From Nemertoderma westbladi (taxonomy: Eukaryota; Xenacoelomorpha; Nemertodermatida; Nemertodermatidae): a DNA stretch of 64,000 nucleotides. Shown here one piece after another: positions 28,979 to 41,800 of the stretch (position 1 is the first letter of the stretch; every line of letters starts with the position of its first letter). The stretch lies in NCBI GenBank assembly GCA_032718475.1, contig JAUCBJ010006975.1, positions 62,001 to 126,000 of the forward strand, read 5' to 3'. Under the pieces are notes generated by a model. It did no database searches and was not told the origin of the DNA. It saw only the letters and a program-made list of their open reading frames with translations. The translations under genes were made by a program, and so were the position numbers.

Positions 28979-31900
28979 TTAATTGTTTATGGATACTCAG
29001 TATTCTTCAAGTAACGTCGTCAGTTTTTTTTCCAGCTTGCTGGCTTTCTATTAATTGTTTATGGATACTCAGTATTCTTCAAGTAACGTCGTCAGTTTTT
29101 TTTCCAGCTTGCTGGCTTTCTATTAATTGTTTATGGATAGTCAGTATTCTTCAAGTAACGTCGTCAGTTTTTTTTCCAGCTTGCTGGCTTTCTATTAATT
29201 GTTTATGGATAGTCAGTATTCTTCAAGTACAGTAACGTCGTCAGTTTTTTTTCCAGCTTGCTGGCTTTCTATTAATTGTTTATGGATACTCAGTATTCTT
29301 CAAGTAACGTCGTCAGTTTTTTTTCCAGCTTGCTGGCTTTCTATTAATTGTTTATGGATACTCAGTATTCTTCAAGTAACGTCGTCAGTTTTTTTTCCAG
29401 CTTGCTGGCTTTCTATTAATTGTTTATGGATACTCAGTATTCTTTAAGTAACGTCGTCAGTTTTTTTTTCCAGCTTGCTGGCTTTCTATTAATTGTTTAT
29501 GGATAGTCAGTATTCTTCAAGTAACGTCGTCAGTTTTTTTTCCAGCTTGCTGGCTTTCTATTAATTGTTTATGGATAGTCAGTATTCTTCAAGTAACGTC
29601 GTCAGTTTTTTTTTCCAGCTTGCTGGCTTTCTATTAATTGTTTATGGATAGTCAGTATTCTTCAAGTAACGTCGTCAGTTTTTTTTCCAGCTTGCTGGCT
29701 TTCTATTAATTGTTTATGGATACTCAGTATTCTTCAAGTAACGTCGTCAGTTTTTTTTCCAGCTTGCTGGCTTTCTATTAATTGTTTATGGATAGTCAGT
29801 ATTCTTCAAGTAACGTCGTCAGTTTTTTTTCCAGCTTGCTGGCTTTCTATTAATTGTTTATGGATAGTCAGTATTCTTCAAGTAACGTCGTCAGTTTTTT
29901 TTCCAGCTTGCTGGCTTTCTATTAATTGTTTATGGATAGTCAGTATTCTTCAAGTAACGTCGTCAGTTTTTTTTCCAGCTTGCTGGCTTTCTATTAATTG
30001 TTTATGGATAGTCAGTATTCTTCAAGTAACGTCGTCAGTTTTTTTTTCCAGCTTGCTGGCTTTCTATTAATTGTTTATGGATAGTCAGTATTCTTCAAGT
30101 AACGTCGTCAGTTTTTTTTCCAGCTTGCTGGCTTTCTATTAATTGTTTATGGATAGTCAGTATTCTTCAAGTAACGTCGTCAGTTTTTTTTTCCAGCTTG
30201 CTGGCTTTCTATTAATTGTTTATGGATAGTCAGTATTCTTCAAGTAACGTCGTCAGTTTTTTTTCCAGCTTGCTGGCTTTCTATTAATTGTTTATGGATA
30301 GTCAGTATTCTTCAAGTAACGTCGTCAGTTTTTTTTTCCAGCTTGCTGGCTTTCTATTAATTGTTTATGGATAGTCAGTATTCTTCAAGTAACGTCGTCA
30401 GTTTTTTTTCCAGCTTGCTGGCTTTCTATTAATTGTTTATGGATAGTCAGTATTCTTCAAGTAACGTCGTCAGTTTTTTTTTCCAGCTTGCTGGCTTTCT
30501 ATTAATTGTTTATGGATAGTCAGTATTCTTCAAGTAACGTCGTCAGTTTTTTTTCCAGTTTGTTGGCTTTCTATTAATTGTTTATGGATAGTCAGTATTC
30601 TTCAAGTAACGTCGTCAGTTTTTTTTTCCAGCTTGCTGGCTTTCTATTAATTGTTTATGGATACTCAGTATTCTTCAAGTAACGTCGTCAGTTTTTTTTT
30701 CCAGCTTGCTGGCTTTCTATTAATTGTTTATGGATAGTCAGTATTCTTCAAGTAACGTCGTCAGTTTTTTTTCCAGCTTGCTGGCTTTCTATTAATTGTT
30801 TATGGATAGTCAGTATTCTTCAAGTAACGTCGTCAGTTTTTTTTCCAGCTTGCTGGCTTTCTATTAATTGTTTATGGATAGTCAGTATTCTTCAAGTAAC
30901 GTCGTCAGTTTTTTTTTCCAGCTTGCTGGCTTTCTATTAATTGTTTATGGATAGTCAGTATTCTTCAAGTAACGTCGTCAGTTTTTTTTCCAGCTTGCTG
31001 GCTTTCTATTAATTGTTTATGGATTGTCAGTATTCTTCAAGTAACGTCGCCAGTTTTTTTTTCCAGCTTGCTGGCTTTCTATTAATTGTTTATGAATAGT
31101 CAGTATTCTTCAAGTAACGTCGTCAGTTTTTTTTCCAGCTTGCTGGCTTTCTATTAATAATTGTTTATGGATAGTCAGTATTCTTCAAGTAACGTCGTCA
31201 GTTTTTTTTTTCAGTTTGCTGGCTTTCTATTAATTGTTTATGGATAGTCAGTATTCTTCAATTAACGTCGTCAGTTTTTTTTCCAGCTTGCTGGCTTTCT
31301 ATTAATTGTTTTTGGATAGTCAGTATTCTTCAAGTAACATCGTCAGTTTTTTTTCCAGCTTGCTGGCTTTCTATTAATTGTTAATGGATACTCAGTATTC
31401 TTCAAGTAACGTCGTCAGTTTTTTTTCCAGCTTGCTGGCTTTCTATTAATTGTTTATGGATAGTCAGTATTCTTCAAGTAACGTCGTCAGTTTTTTTTTC
31501 AGCTTGCTGGCTTTCTATTAATTGTTTATGGATAGTCAGTATTCTTCAAGTAACGTCGTCAGTTTTTTTTTCCAGTTTGCTGGCTTTCTATTAATTGTTT
31601 ATGGATAGTCAGTATTCTTCAAGTAACGTCGTCAGTTTTTTTTTCAGCTTGCTGGCTTTCTATTAATTGTTTATGGATACTCAGTATTCTTCAAGTAACG
31701 TCGTCAGTTTTTTTTTTCAGCTTGCTGGCTTTCTATTAGTAATTGTTTATGGATACTCAGTATTCTTCAAGTAACGTCGTCAGTTTTTTTTCCAGCTTGC
31801 TGGCTTTCTATTAATCGTTTATGGATACTCAGTATTCTTCAAGTAACGTCGTCAGTTTTTTTTCCAGCTTGCTGGCTTTCTATTAATTGTTTATGGATAG

Positions 31901-34900
31901 TCAGTATTCTTCAAGTAACGTCGTCAGTTTTTTTTTCCAGCTTGCTGGCTTTCTATTAATTGTTTATGGATACTCAGTATTCTTCAAGTAACATCGTCAG
32001 TTTTTTTTCCAGCTTGCTGGCTTTCTATTAATTGTTTATGGATAGTCAGTATTCTTCAAGTAACGTCGTCAGTTTTTTTTTCCAGCTTGCTGGCTTTCTA
32101 TTAATTGTTAATGGATACTCAGTATTCTTCAAGTAACGTCGTCAGTTTTTTTTCCAGCTTGCTGGCTTTCTATTAATTGTTTATGGATAGTCAGTATTCT
32201 TCAAGTAACGTCGTCAGTTTTTTTTTCCAGCTTGCTGGCTTTCTATTAATTGTTTATGGATAGTCAGTATTCTTCAAGTAACGTCGTCAGTTTTTTTTCC
32301 AGCTTGCTGGCTTTCTATTAATTGTTTATGGATAGTCAGTATTCTTCAAGTAACGTCGTCAGTTTTTTTTTCCAGCTTGCTGGCTTTCTATTAAATGTTT
32401 ATGGATACTCAGTATTCTTCAAGTAACGTCGTCAGTTTTTTTTTCCAGCTTGCTGGCTTTCTATTAATTGCTTATGGATAGTCAGTATTCTTCAAGTAAC
32501 GTCGTCAGTTTTTTTTCCAGCTTGCTGGCTTTCTATTAATTGTTTATGGATAGTCAGTATTCTTCAAGTAACGTCGTCAGTTTTTTTTTCCAGCTTGCTG
32601 GCTTTCTATTAATTGTTTATGGATAGTCAGTATTCTTCAAGTAACGTCGTCAGTTTTTTTTTCCAGTTTGCTGGCTTTCTATTAATTGTTTATGGATAGT
32701 CAGTATTCTTCAAGTAACGTCGTCAGTTTTTTTTCCAGCTTGCTGGCTTTCTATTAATTGTTTATGGATTGTCAGTATTCTTCAAGTAACGTCGTCAGTT
32801 TTTTTTTCCAGTTTGCTGGCTTTCTATTAATTGTTTATGGATAGTCAGTATTCTTCAAGTAACGTCGTCAGTTTTTTTTCCAGCTTGCTGGCTTTCTATT
32901 AATTGTTTATGGATAGTCAGTATTCTTCAAGTAACGTCGTCAGTTTTTTTTCCAGCTTGCTGGCTTTCTATTAATTGTTTATGGATAGTCAGTATTCTTC
33001 AAGTAACGTCGTCAGTTTTTTTTCCAGCGTGCTGGCTTTCTATTAATTGTTTATGGATAGTCAGTATTCTTCAAGTAACGTCGTCAGTTTTTTTTCCAGC
33101 TTGCTGGTTTTCTATTAATTGTTTATGGATAGTCAGTATTCTTCATGTAACGTCGTCAGTTTTATTTCCAGCTTGCTGGCTTTCTATTAATTGTTTATGG
33201 ATAGTCAGTATTCTTCAAGTAACGTCGTCAGTTTTTTTTTCCAGTTTGCTGGCTTTCTATTAATTGTTTATGGATAGTCAGTATTCTTCAAGTAACGTCG
33301 TCAGTTTTTTTTTCCAGCTTGCTGGCTTTCTATTAATTGTTTATGGATAGTCAGTATTCTTCAAGTAACGTCGTCAGTTTTTTTTCCAGCTTGCTGGCTT
33401 TCTATTAATTGTTTATGGATAGTCAGTATTCTTCAAGTAACGTCGTCAGTTTTTTTTCCAGCTTGCTGGCTTTCTATTAATTGTTTATGGATAGTCAGTA
33501 TTCTTCAAGTAACATCGTCAGTTTTTTTTTCCAGCTTGCTGGCTTTCTATTAATTGTTTATGGTTAGTCAGTATTCTTCAAGTAACGTCGTCAGTTTTTT
33601 TTTCCAGCTTGCTGGCTTTCTATTAATTGTTTATGGATAGTCAGTATTCTTCAAGTAACGTCGTCAGTTTTTTTTCCAGCTTGCTGGCTTTCTATTAATT
33701 GTTTATGGATACTCAGTATTCTTCAAGTAACGTCGTCAGTTTTTTTTCCAGCTTGCTGGCTTTCTATTAATTGTTTATGGATACTCAGTATTCTTCAAGT
33801 AACGTCGTCAGTTTTTCTTTCCAGCTTGCTGGCTTTCTATTAATTGTTTATGGATAGTCAGTATTCTTCAAGTAACGTCGTCAGTTTTTTTTCCAGCTTG
33901 CTGGCTTTCTATTATAATTGTTTATGGATACTCAGTATTCTTCAAGTAACGTCGTCAGTTTTTTTTTCCAGCTTGCTGGCTTTCTATTTAATTGTTTATG
34001 GATACTCAGTATTCTTCAAGTAACGTCGTCAGTTTTTCTTTCCAGCTTGCTGGCTTTCTATTAATTGTTTATGGATAGTCAGTATTCTTCAAGTAACGTC
34101 GTCAGTTTTTTTTCCAGCTTGCTGGCTTTCTATTAATTGTTTATGGATAGTCAGTATTCTTCAAGTAACGTCGTCAGTTTTTTTTCCAGCTTGCTGGCTT
34201 TCTATTAATTGTTTATGGATAGTCAGTATTCTTCAAGTAACGTCGTCAGTTTTTTTTCCAGCTTGCTGGCTTTCTATTAATTGTTTATGGATAGTCAGTA
34301 TTCTTCAAGTAACGTCGTCAGTTTTTTTTCCAGCTTGCTGGCTTTCTATTAATTGTTTATGGATAGTCAGTATTCTTCAAGTAACGTCGTCAGTTTTTTT
34401 TCCAGCTTGCTGGCTTTCTATTAATTGTTTATGGATAGTCAGTATTCTTCAAGTAACGTCGTCAGTTTTTTTTCCAGCTTGCTGGCTTTCTATTAATTGT
34501 TTATGGATAGTCAGTATTCTTCAAGTAACGTCGTCAGTTTTTTTTCCAGCTTGCTGGCTTTCTATTAATTGTTTATGGATAGTCAGTATTCTTCAAGTAA
34601 CGTCGTCAGTTTTTTTTCCAGCTTGCTGGCTTTCTATTAATTGTTTATGGATAGTCAGTATTCTTCAAGTAACGTCGTCAGTTTTTTTTCCAGCTTGCTG
34701 GCTTTCTATTAATTGTTTATGGATAGTCAGTATTCTTCAAGTAACGTCGTCAGTTTTTTTTTCCAGCTTGCTGGCTTTCTATTAATTGTTTATGGATAGT
34801 CAGTATTCTTCAAGTAACGTCGTCAGTTTTTTTTCCAGCTTGCTGGCTTTCTATTAATTGTTTATGGATACTCAGTATTCTTCAAGTAACGTCGTCAGTT

Positions 34901-36196
34901 TTTTTTCCAGCTTGCTGGCTTTCTATTAATTGTTTATGGATAGTCAGTATTCTTCAAGTAACGTCGTCAGTTTTTTTTCCAGCTTGCTGGCTTTCTATTA
35001 ATTGTTTATGGATAGTCAGTATTCTTCAAGTAACGTCGTCAGTTTTTTTTTCCAGCTTGCTGGCTTTCTATTAATTGTTTATGGATAGTCAGTATTCTTC
35101 AAGTAACGTCGTCAGTTTTTTTTTCCAGCTTGCTGGCTTTCTATTAATTGTTTATGGATACTCAGTATTCTTCAAGTAACGTCGTCAGTTTTTTTTCCAG
35201 CTTGCTGGCTTTCTATTAATTGTTTATGGATAGTCAGTATTCTTCAAGTAACGTCGTCAGTTTTTTTTCCAGCTTGCTGGCTTTCTATTAATTGTTTATG
35301 GATAGTCAGTATTCTTCAAGTAACGTCGTCAGTTTTTTTTTCCAGCTTGCTGGCTTTCTATTAATTGTTTATGGATAGTCAGTATTCTTCAAGTAACGTC
35401 GTCAGTTTTTTTTTCCAGCTTGCTGGCTTTCTATTAATTGTTTATGGATAGTCAGTATTCTTCAAGTAACGTCGTCAGTTTTTTTTCCAGCTTGCTGGCT
35501 TTCTATTAATTGTTTATGGATACTCAGTATTCTTCAAGTAACGTCGTCAGTTTTTTTTCCAGCTTGCTGGCTTTCTATTAATTGTTTATGGATACTCAGT
35601 ATTCTTCAAGTAACGTCGTCAGTTTTTTTTTCCAGCTTGCTGGCTTTCTATTAATTGTTTATGGATACTCAGTATTCTTCAAGTAACGTCGTCAGTTTTT
35701 TTTCCAGCTTGCTGGCTTTCTATTAATTGTTTATGGATAGTCAGTATTCTTCAAGTAACGTCGTCAGTTTTTTTTCCAGCTTGCTGGCTTTCTATTAATT
35801 GTTTATGGATAGTCAGTATTCTTCAAGTAACGTCGTCAGTTTTTTTTCCAGCTTGCTGGCTTTCTATTAATTGTTTATGGATAGTCAGTATTCTTCAAGT
35901 AACGTCGTCAGTTTTTTTTCCAGCTTGCTGGCTTTCTATTAATTGTTTATGGATAGTCAGTATTCTTCAAGTAACGTCGTCAGTTTTTTTTCCAGCTTGC
36001 TGGCTTTCTATTAATTGTTTATGGATAGTCAGTATTCTTCAAGTAACGTCGTCAGTTTTTTTTCCAGCTTGCTGGCTTTCTATTAATTGTTTATGGATAG
36101 TCAGTATTCTTCAAGTAACGTCGTCAGTTTTTTTTCCAGCTTGCTGGCTTTCTATTAATTGTTTATGGATAGTCAGTATTCTTCAAGTAACGTCGT
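28979..36196 (+). repeat. Satellite 1: 72-bp tandem repeat, about 100 units
   Basis: Unit landmarks in order: AATTGTTTATGGATAGTCAG, TATTCTTCAAGTAACGTCGT, CAG plus a run of 8 or 9 T, CCAGCTTGCTGG, CTTTCTATT. Length divided by 72 gives about 100 units, in a single orientation. Two main variable sites: GATACTCAG or GATAGTCAG, and T8 or T9; rare changes include AACATCG, CCAGTTTGC and 3-bp insertions (near 31155 and 31737). Units are otherwise almost identical, so homogenisation is recent. The array ends cleanly after CAAGTAACGTCGT at 36196. Confidence 0.98.
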
Positions 36197-36594
36197 AATA
36201 ACATAATTAATGTTAGAGATTAAATTATTTAACATGGAGCAAGGCATATTCAGGAGTTGAAGAGTACAGTAATTTGAATTGCAGTAGGCCTAACTAATAT
36301 GGAAGTAAAATTAAAATACTAGTTAAATTTATTTTGTTTCACATTTTTTCATATCGTTCTATCTTATATTAAAGAATTGAGCAACAAGAAGTACCAATTT
36401 AAGAATTAAATTACGTATTACATGGTAAAAAAACGTAGAACACTTTTTTAAATATTCTCTTGACCATTTATTAACCTCGCTTGCGCTCGGGAAATGAAAT
36501 GCCTCGGGAATAGTGAAAAAAAGCTTTTTCCCATGTAATAAATAATTATTTTTTTATTATAAATTATTACTAATACAAGCACAGTTGACTTACA

Positions 36595-36620
36595 CCCCCC
36601 CCCCCCCCCCCCCCCCCCCC
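36595..36620 (+). repeat. 26-base C homopolymer
   Basis: C26, read as G26 on the minus strand; prone to quadruplex formation, slippage and sequencing length error. Confidence 0.9.
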
Positions 36621-36945
36621 TATTTGTTTTGATCTAGCGCCGCTCCTGAGGATTACACATACTGTATATTAAAAAATGGAAAATACTAATTTTCTAACTA
36701 CTACTAATAATCGGCCAGCTGCATTGAAACTGAACATTGAAATTATATGCTGGGTTAATAAAAATATTTGTAGGCCTACTCCTACTAGGTAGATCTCTGC
36801 CTAGTATCAGTTCAAAAGCGAAAAGGATACAAAATAACAGGAAGTGAGAAAGTTGTCTCTCAGAGATTTCTCCCCTTAGCGGCAGAGGGCGAAAAAAATG
36901 CCTGAAAGTGAAAATCCGTGATTTATGATCCGTTCAAGCTAAAAC

Positions 36946-37224
36946 TTAATATTAAAACAATAAAATAGGACATGGGGTATATTCCCTCAGATACTACCTA
37001 GCATTTAGGGCCACTTGGGCCACTGTTAGTACTCAGGCACTAGGCCCATCAAAAAACAAAATACCAAATCGATTTTAGTGCTACATAACCCAACCCAACT
37101 ACTTGGTATTTTGTTTTTTGATGGGCCTAGTGCCTGAGTACTAACAGTGGCCCAAGTGGCCCTAAATGCTAGGTAGTATCTGAGGGAATAGACCCCATGT
37201 CCTATTTTATTGTTTTAATATTAA
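36946..37224. repeat. Long near-perfect hairpin: 122-bp arms, 35-base loop
   Basis: Left arm 36946-37067, loop 37068-37102, right arm 37103-37224. I see a single mismatch (GGGTATATT against GGTCTATT read on the other strand). Both ends are TTAATATT/AATATTAA, so the structure begins and ends with TTAA. The word AAGCTAAAACTT occurs at 36936-36947 and again at 37268-37279. It fits a foldback/MITE-like element or a recent inverted duplication; no coding capacity. Confidence 0.92.
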
Positions 37225-37371
37225 TATTACAATCCCTCTAAAGTCGTGGTTGTCAACATCATATAATTAAGCTAAAACTTGTCAGGTATGTGTTAGAACA
37301 CATATGGAATGTACTAGAACACATCCTGTGTCTTTGTGGGGTCGGGAATCTGTATGTAGTTCTCCAGTATG

Positions 37372-37385
37372 CCGCTAGAGGGCGG
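37372..37385 (+). promoter_or_regulatory. CTCF-like motif (tentative)
   Basis: CCGCTAGAGGGCGG fits the vertebrate/insect CTCF core CCASYAGRKGGCRS at 13 of 14 positions. A weaker match, GCGGCAGAGGGCGA, is at 36879-36892, same strand. Motif match only. Confidence 0.25.
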
Positions 37386-38413
37386 AATATATGAAATCGC
37401 TCGTGGGCTGAAATGATATTCTAGACGTCAGACTGAGTTTTTGTGAGTTTTTAAATCGATTGTCCCCTATACACTCTTGTAAAGTGAATAGGGGACATCT
37501 GCTTAGATTTCGCTTATAATTCTTACGAGTCTATAGTATTTTTAATTTGGCATAATTCAGAATTTTCCGGTGATTTTAATTAATGGTGATATCTGCATAG
37601 CATTTTAGTTTTTGAGATCGGCCTACAGCTATTTAAATATTCAACTAATTAAATAAATTATTAGTTTATAAAATAACTATATTTTTATTCTTCTTCTTTT
37701 AATCAATTAAATTGATAGAGTAAAAATAATTATGAATTATTGACGTTGACGATTGAAAGTGATGATTGCTAATAATAATATTAAATAATCGAATTTAAAT
37801 ACAAAAAAATAAACAGATACGGCCATTATGGAACTCGAGTGCATATTAGTATTAGTGTATATACAGTATTAGTAAGTAATGGAGAAGTGTCCATTCCACT
37901 AATCGGCAAGAATGGAATCATGGGGACAATGAAGAACGAGTGAAGAAAATGTACGGGATAGGGCATATAGGCCTACAGCGTAGTGCAGTAGTGTACGTAC
38001 AGTACGGACATAAACAGTCTAACAATATTTACTGAAACGTCCGTAGGGCTGGGAATCCCAGAAGGTTATTGAAATCCAGGGATTCCGGGATCAGAAATGG
38101 TCCAATCGCGGGATAAATCCTGGGATTTAGAATCTCAGGAATAATGCTGGTGAAAAAATATTACAGTATTGTCAATCAATACCATTGAATATCCCTCTAT
38201 TTAATATAATTTATATCTATTATTATCTATTAACCTTTAGTTAACCTAATATTATCCTACTGTATAACATTATACTACAGTACTATACCTATCCCTCCAA
38301 CAACCCCGCCTCCACCAACCACTATTTTAATATATGTCGTACTACCATAGTGATCTCTATGTACTATCTGTTTATTGGCTATGCTTATTCCGGTCAAAGT
38401 CCGTCTTTCTACA

Positions 38414-38441
38414 CCACCCCCACCCCCCCTCCCCTCTCCCC
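38414..38441 (-). other. G-quadruplex-prone tract
   Basis: C-runs of 5, 7, 4 and 4 separated by one to three bases; the minus strand has four G-runs with short loops, the usual quadruplex pattern. Confidence 0.6.
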
Positions 38442-38457
38442 TTAAAGAAAATTAATA

Positions 38458-38851
38458 TATTCTTTAAATAAATAACCTAATATATTTCTGCCACTAGGGC
38501 CTCATCAGAGTAAAGCAATGCCTAACCAAACTAGACTAGTGTAGTCTAGATAAATCGAAAGATTTATTTTAAAGACTTTTAGATTTATTAGTCCAGTGTG
38601 GTCTAGTTTGGTTCACTCTGATGATGGCCATAGTGGCAGAAACATAGAGTGTAAACGCTACGCCGACAACCGACAACCGACAACCGACAACCAACGCCGA
38701 CAACCATTATTAAAGCTAATTTATGTTATTTATTAATTAGGGAAAGGATTTTCATATCTTCCGTTATCGGCAGTGCAGTGGTTGTCGGCTGTCGGTTGTC
38801 GGCGTAGCGTTTAAACCCAGAAATAAATTATTTATTTTATTTAAAGAAGAT
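38458..38851. repeat. Nested foldback structure
   Basis: An outer imperfect inverted repeat: TTTCTGCCACTAG at 38485 pairs with the region ending GTGGCAGAAA at 38642, and AACCAAACTAGAC (38524-38536) pairs exactly with 38601-38613. An AT-rich outer arm (TTCTTTAAATAAATAA near 38460) has an inverted partner at about 38818-38850, on the far side of a second hairpin. So the inner hairpin seems to have inserted in the right arm of the outer one. Confidence 0.7.
38652..38813. repeat. Inner hairpin with 24-bp perfect arms carrying CCGACAACCGACA repeats
   Basis: Arms 38652-38675 and 38790-38813 start TAAACGCTACGCC and are exact reverse complements. The left arm runs on into tandem CGACAACC units. CAGAAA occurs on both sides of this unit (38637-38642 and 38819-38824), a possible target duplication. 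Confidence 0.8.
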
Positions 38852-41800
38852 ATAAATTTTAGCAACGAGAGAAGTCCCCAACTCAGACTCTATTGTAATG
38901 TTGAATTAACCGGTCTAAAGTTACTTGCCGGTATCTTAAGTAAGTACAGTACATAGGATCACAAAGAATCCAATTTCAGTACTAAACTAAAGGTGGACCT
39001 TTGTCCTATAGGTGGGTCAACATTGAAACACTGGCACTACTGTGGAACATGGTTGCCCTATAGGTGGGTCAACATTGAAACACTGGCACTACTGTGGAAC
39101 ATGGTTGCCCTATAGGTGGGTCAACATTGAAACACTGGCACTACTGTGGAACATGGTTGCCCTATAGGTGGGTCAACATTGAAACACTGGCACTACTGTG
39201 AACATGGCTGACCTATAGGTGGGTCAACATTGAAACACTGGCACTACTGTGGAACATGGTTGCTCTATAGGTGGGTCAACATTGAAACACTGGCACTAAT
39301 GTAGAACATGGTTGCTCTATAGGTGGGTCAACATTGAAACACTGGCACTACTGTGGAACATGGTTGCTCTATAAGTGGGTCAATATTGAAACACTGGCAC
39401 TACTGTGGAACATGGTTGACCTAAAGGTGGGTCAACATTGAAACACTGTCACTACTATAGAACATGGTTGCTCTATAGGTGGGTCAATATTGAAACACTG
39501 GCACTACTGTGGAACATGGTTGCCCTATAGGTGGGTCAACATTGAAACACTGGCACTACTGTGGAACATGGTTGACCTAAAGGTGGGTCAACATTGAAAC
39601 ACTGTTACTACTATAGAACATGGTTGCCCTATACATAGGTGGGTCAACATTGAAACACTGGCACTACTGTGGAACATGGTTGCTCTATAGGTGGGTCAAC
39701 ATTGAAACACTGGCACTACTGTGGAACATGGTTGACCTAAAGGTGGGTCAACATTGAAACACTGTCACTACTATAGAACATGGTTGCCCTATACATAGGT
39801 GGGTCAACATTGAAACACTGGCACTACTGTGGAACATGGTTGCCCTATAGGTGGGTCAACATTGAAACACTGGCACTACTGTGGAACATGGTTGCTCTAT
39901 AGGTGGGTCAGCATTGAAACACTGGGACTACTGTGGAACATGGTTGCCCTATACAATAGGTGGGTCAACATTGAAACACTGGCACTACTGTGGAACATGG
40001 TTGACCTATACAATAGGTGGGTCAACATTGAAACACTGGCACTACTGTGGAACATGGTTGACCTAAAGGTGGGTCAACATTGAAACACTGTCACTACTAT
40101 AGAACATGGTTGCCCTATAGGTGGGTCAACATTGAAACACTGGCACTACTGTGGAACATGGTTGCCCTATAGGTGGGTCAACATTGAAACACTGGCACTA
40201 CTGTGGAACATGGTTGCCCTATAGGTGGGCCAACATTGAAACACTGGCACTACTGTGGAACATGGTTGCTCTATAGGTGGGTCAACATTGAAACACTGGC
40301 ACTACTGTGGAACATGGTTGCCCTATAGGTGGGTCAACATTGAAACACTGGCACTACTGTGGAACATGGTTGCTCTATAAGTGGGCCAACATTGAAACAC
40401 TGGCACTACTGTGGAACATGGTTGCTCTATAGATGGGTCAACATTGAAACACTGGCACTACTGTGGAACATGGTTGCTCTATAGGTGGGTCAATATTGAA
40501 ACACTGGCACTACTGTGGAACATGGTTGCTCTATAGGTGGCTCAACATTGAAACACTGGCACTAAACTGTGGAACATGGCTGCTCTATAGGTGGGTCAAC
40601 ATTGAAACACTGGCACTACTGTGGAACATGGTTGCTCTATAGGTGGGTCAATATTGAAACACTGGCACTACTGTGGAACATGGTTGCTCTATAGGTGGGT
40701 CAACATTGAAACACTGGCACTACTGTGGAACATGGTTGCTCTATAGGTGGCTCAACATTGAAACACTGGCACTAAACTGTGGAACATGGCTGCTCTATAG
40801 GTGGGTCAACATTGAAACACTGGCACTACTGTGGAACATGGTTGCTCTATAGGTGGGTCAATATTGAAACACTGGCACTACTGTGGAACATGGTTGCCCT
40901 ATAGGTGGGTCAATATTGAAACACTGGCACTACTGTGGAACATGGTTGCTCTATAGGTGGGTCAACATTGAAACACTGGCACTACTGTGGAACATGGTTG
41001 CTCTATAGGTGGGTCAATATTGAAACACTGGCACTACTGTGGAACATGGTTGCTCTATAGGTGGGACAACATTGAAACACTGGCACTACTGTGGAACATG
41101 GTTGCTCTATAGGTGGGTCAATATTGAAACACTGGCACTACTGTGGAACATGGTTGACCTAAAGGTGGGTCAACATTGAAACACTGTCACTACTATAGAA
41201 CATGGTTGCCCTATACATAGGTGGGTCAACATTGAAACACTGGCACTACTGTGGAACATGGTTGACCTAAAGGTGGGTTAACATTGAAACACTGTCACTA
41301 CTATAGAACATGGTTGCCCTATACATAGGTGGGTCAACATTGAAACACTGGCACTACTGTGGAACATGGTTGCCCTATAGGTGGGTCTACATTGAAACAC
41401 TGGCACTACTGTGGAACATGGTTGCTCTATAGGTGGGTCAACATTGAAACACTGGCACTACTGTGGAACATGGTTGCCCTATAGGTGAGTCAACATTGAA
41501 ACACTGGCACTACTGTGGAACATGGTTGCTCTATAGGTGGGTCAACATTGAAACACTGGCACTACTGTGGAACATGGTTGCCCTATAGGTGGGTCTACAT
41601 TGAAACACTGGCACTACTGTGGAACATGGTTACCCTATACAGTAGGTGGGCCAACATTGAAACACTGGCACTACTGTGGAACATGGTTGCCCTATAGGTG
41701 GGTCAACATTGAAACACTGGCACTACTGTGGAACATGGTTGCTCTATAAGTGGGCCAACATTGAAACACTGGCACTACTGTGGAACATGGTTGCCCTATA

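Larger units (their letters stand above)
36197..39010. other. Non-satellite island between two satellites
   Basis: No gene found. It contains a 26-base C run, a 279-bp hairpin, a C-rich G-quadruplex-prone tract, a nested foldback structure and CTCF-like words, described separately. Otherwise AT-rich. Confidence 0.7.

Noticed and set aside
28837-29447. Open frames with a 24-residue repeat in the 72-bp satellite
   Set aside because: They exist only because the unit is divisible by 3 and are destroyed wherever the T run has nine bases; no evidence of a protein.
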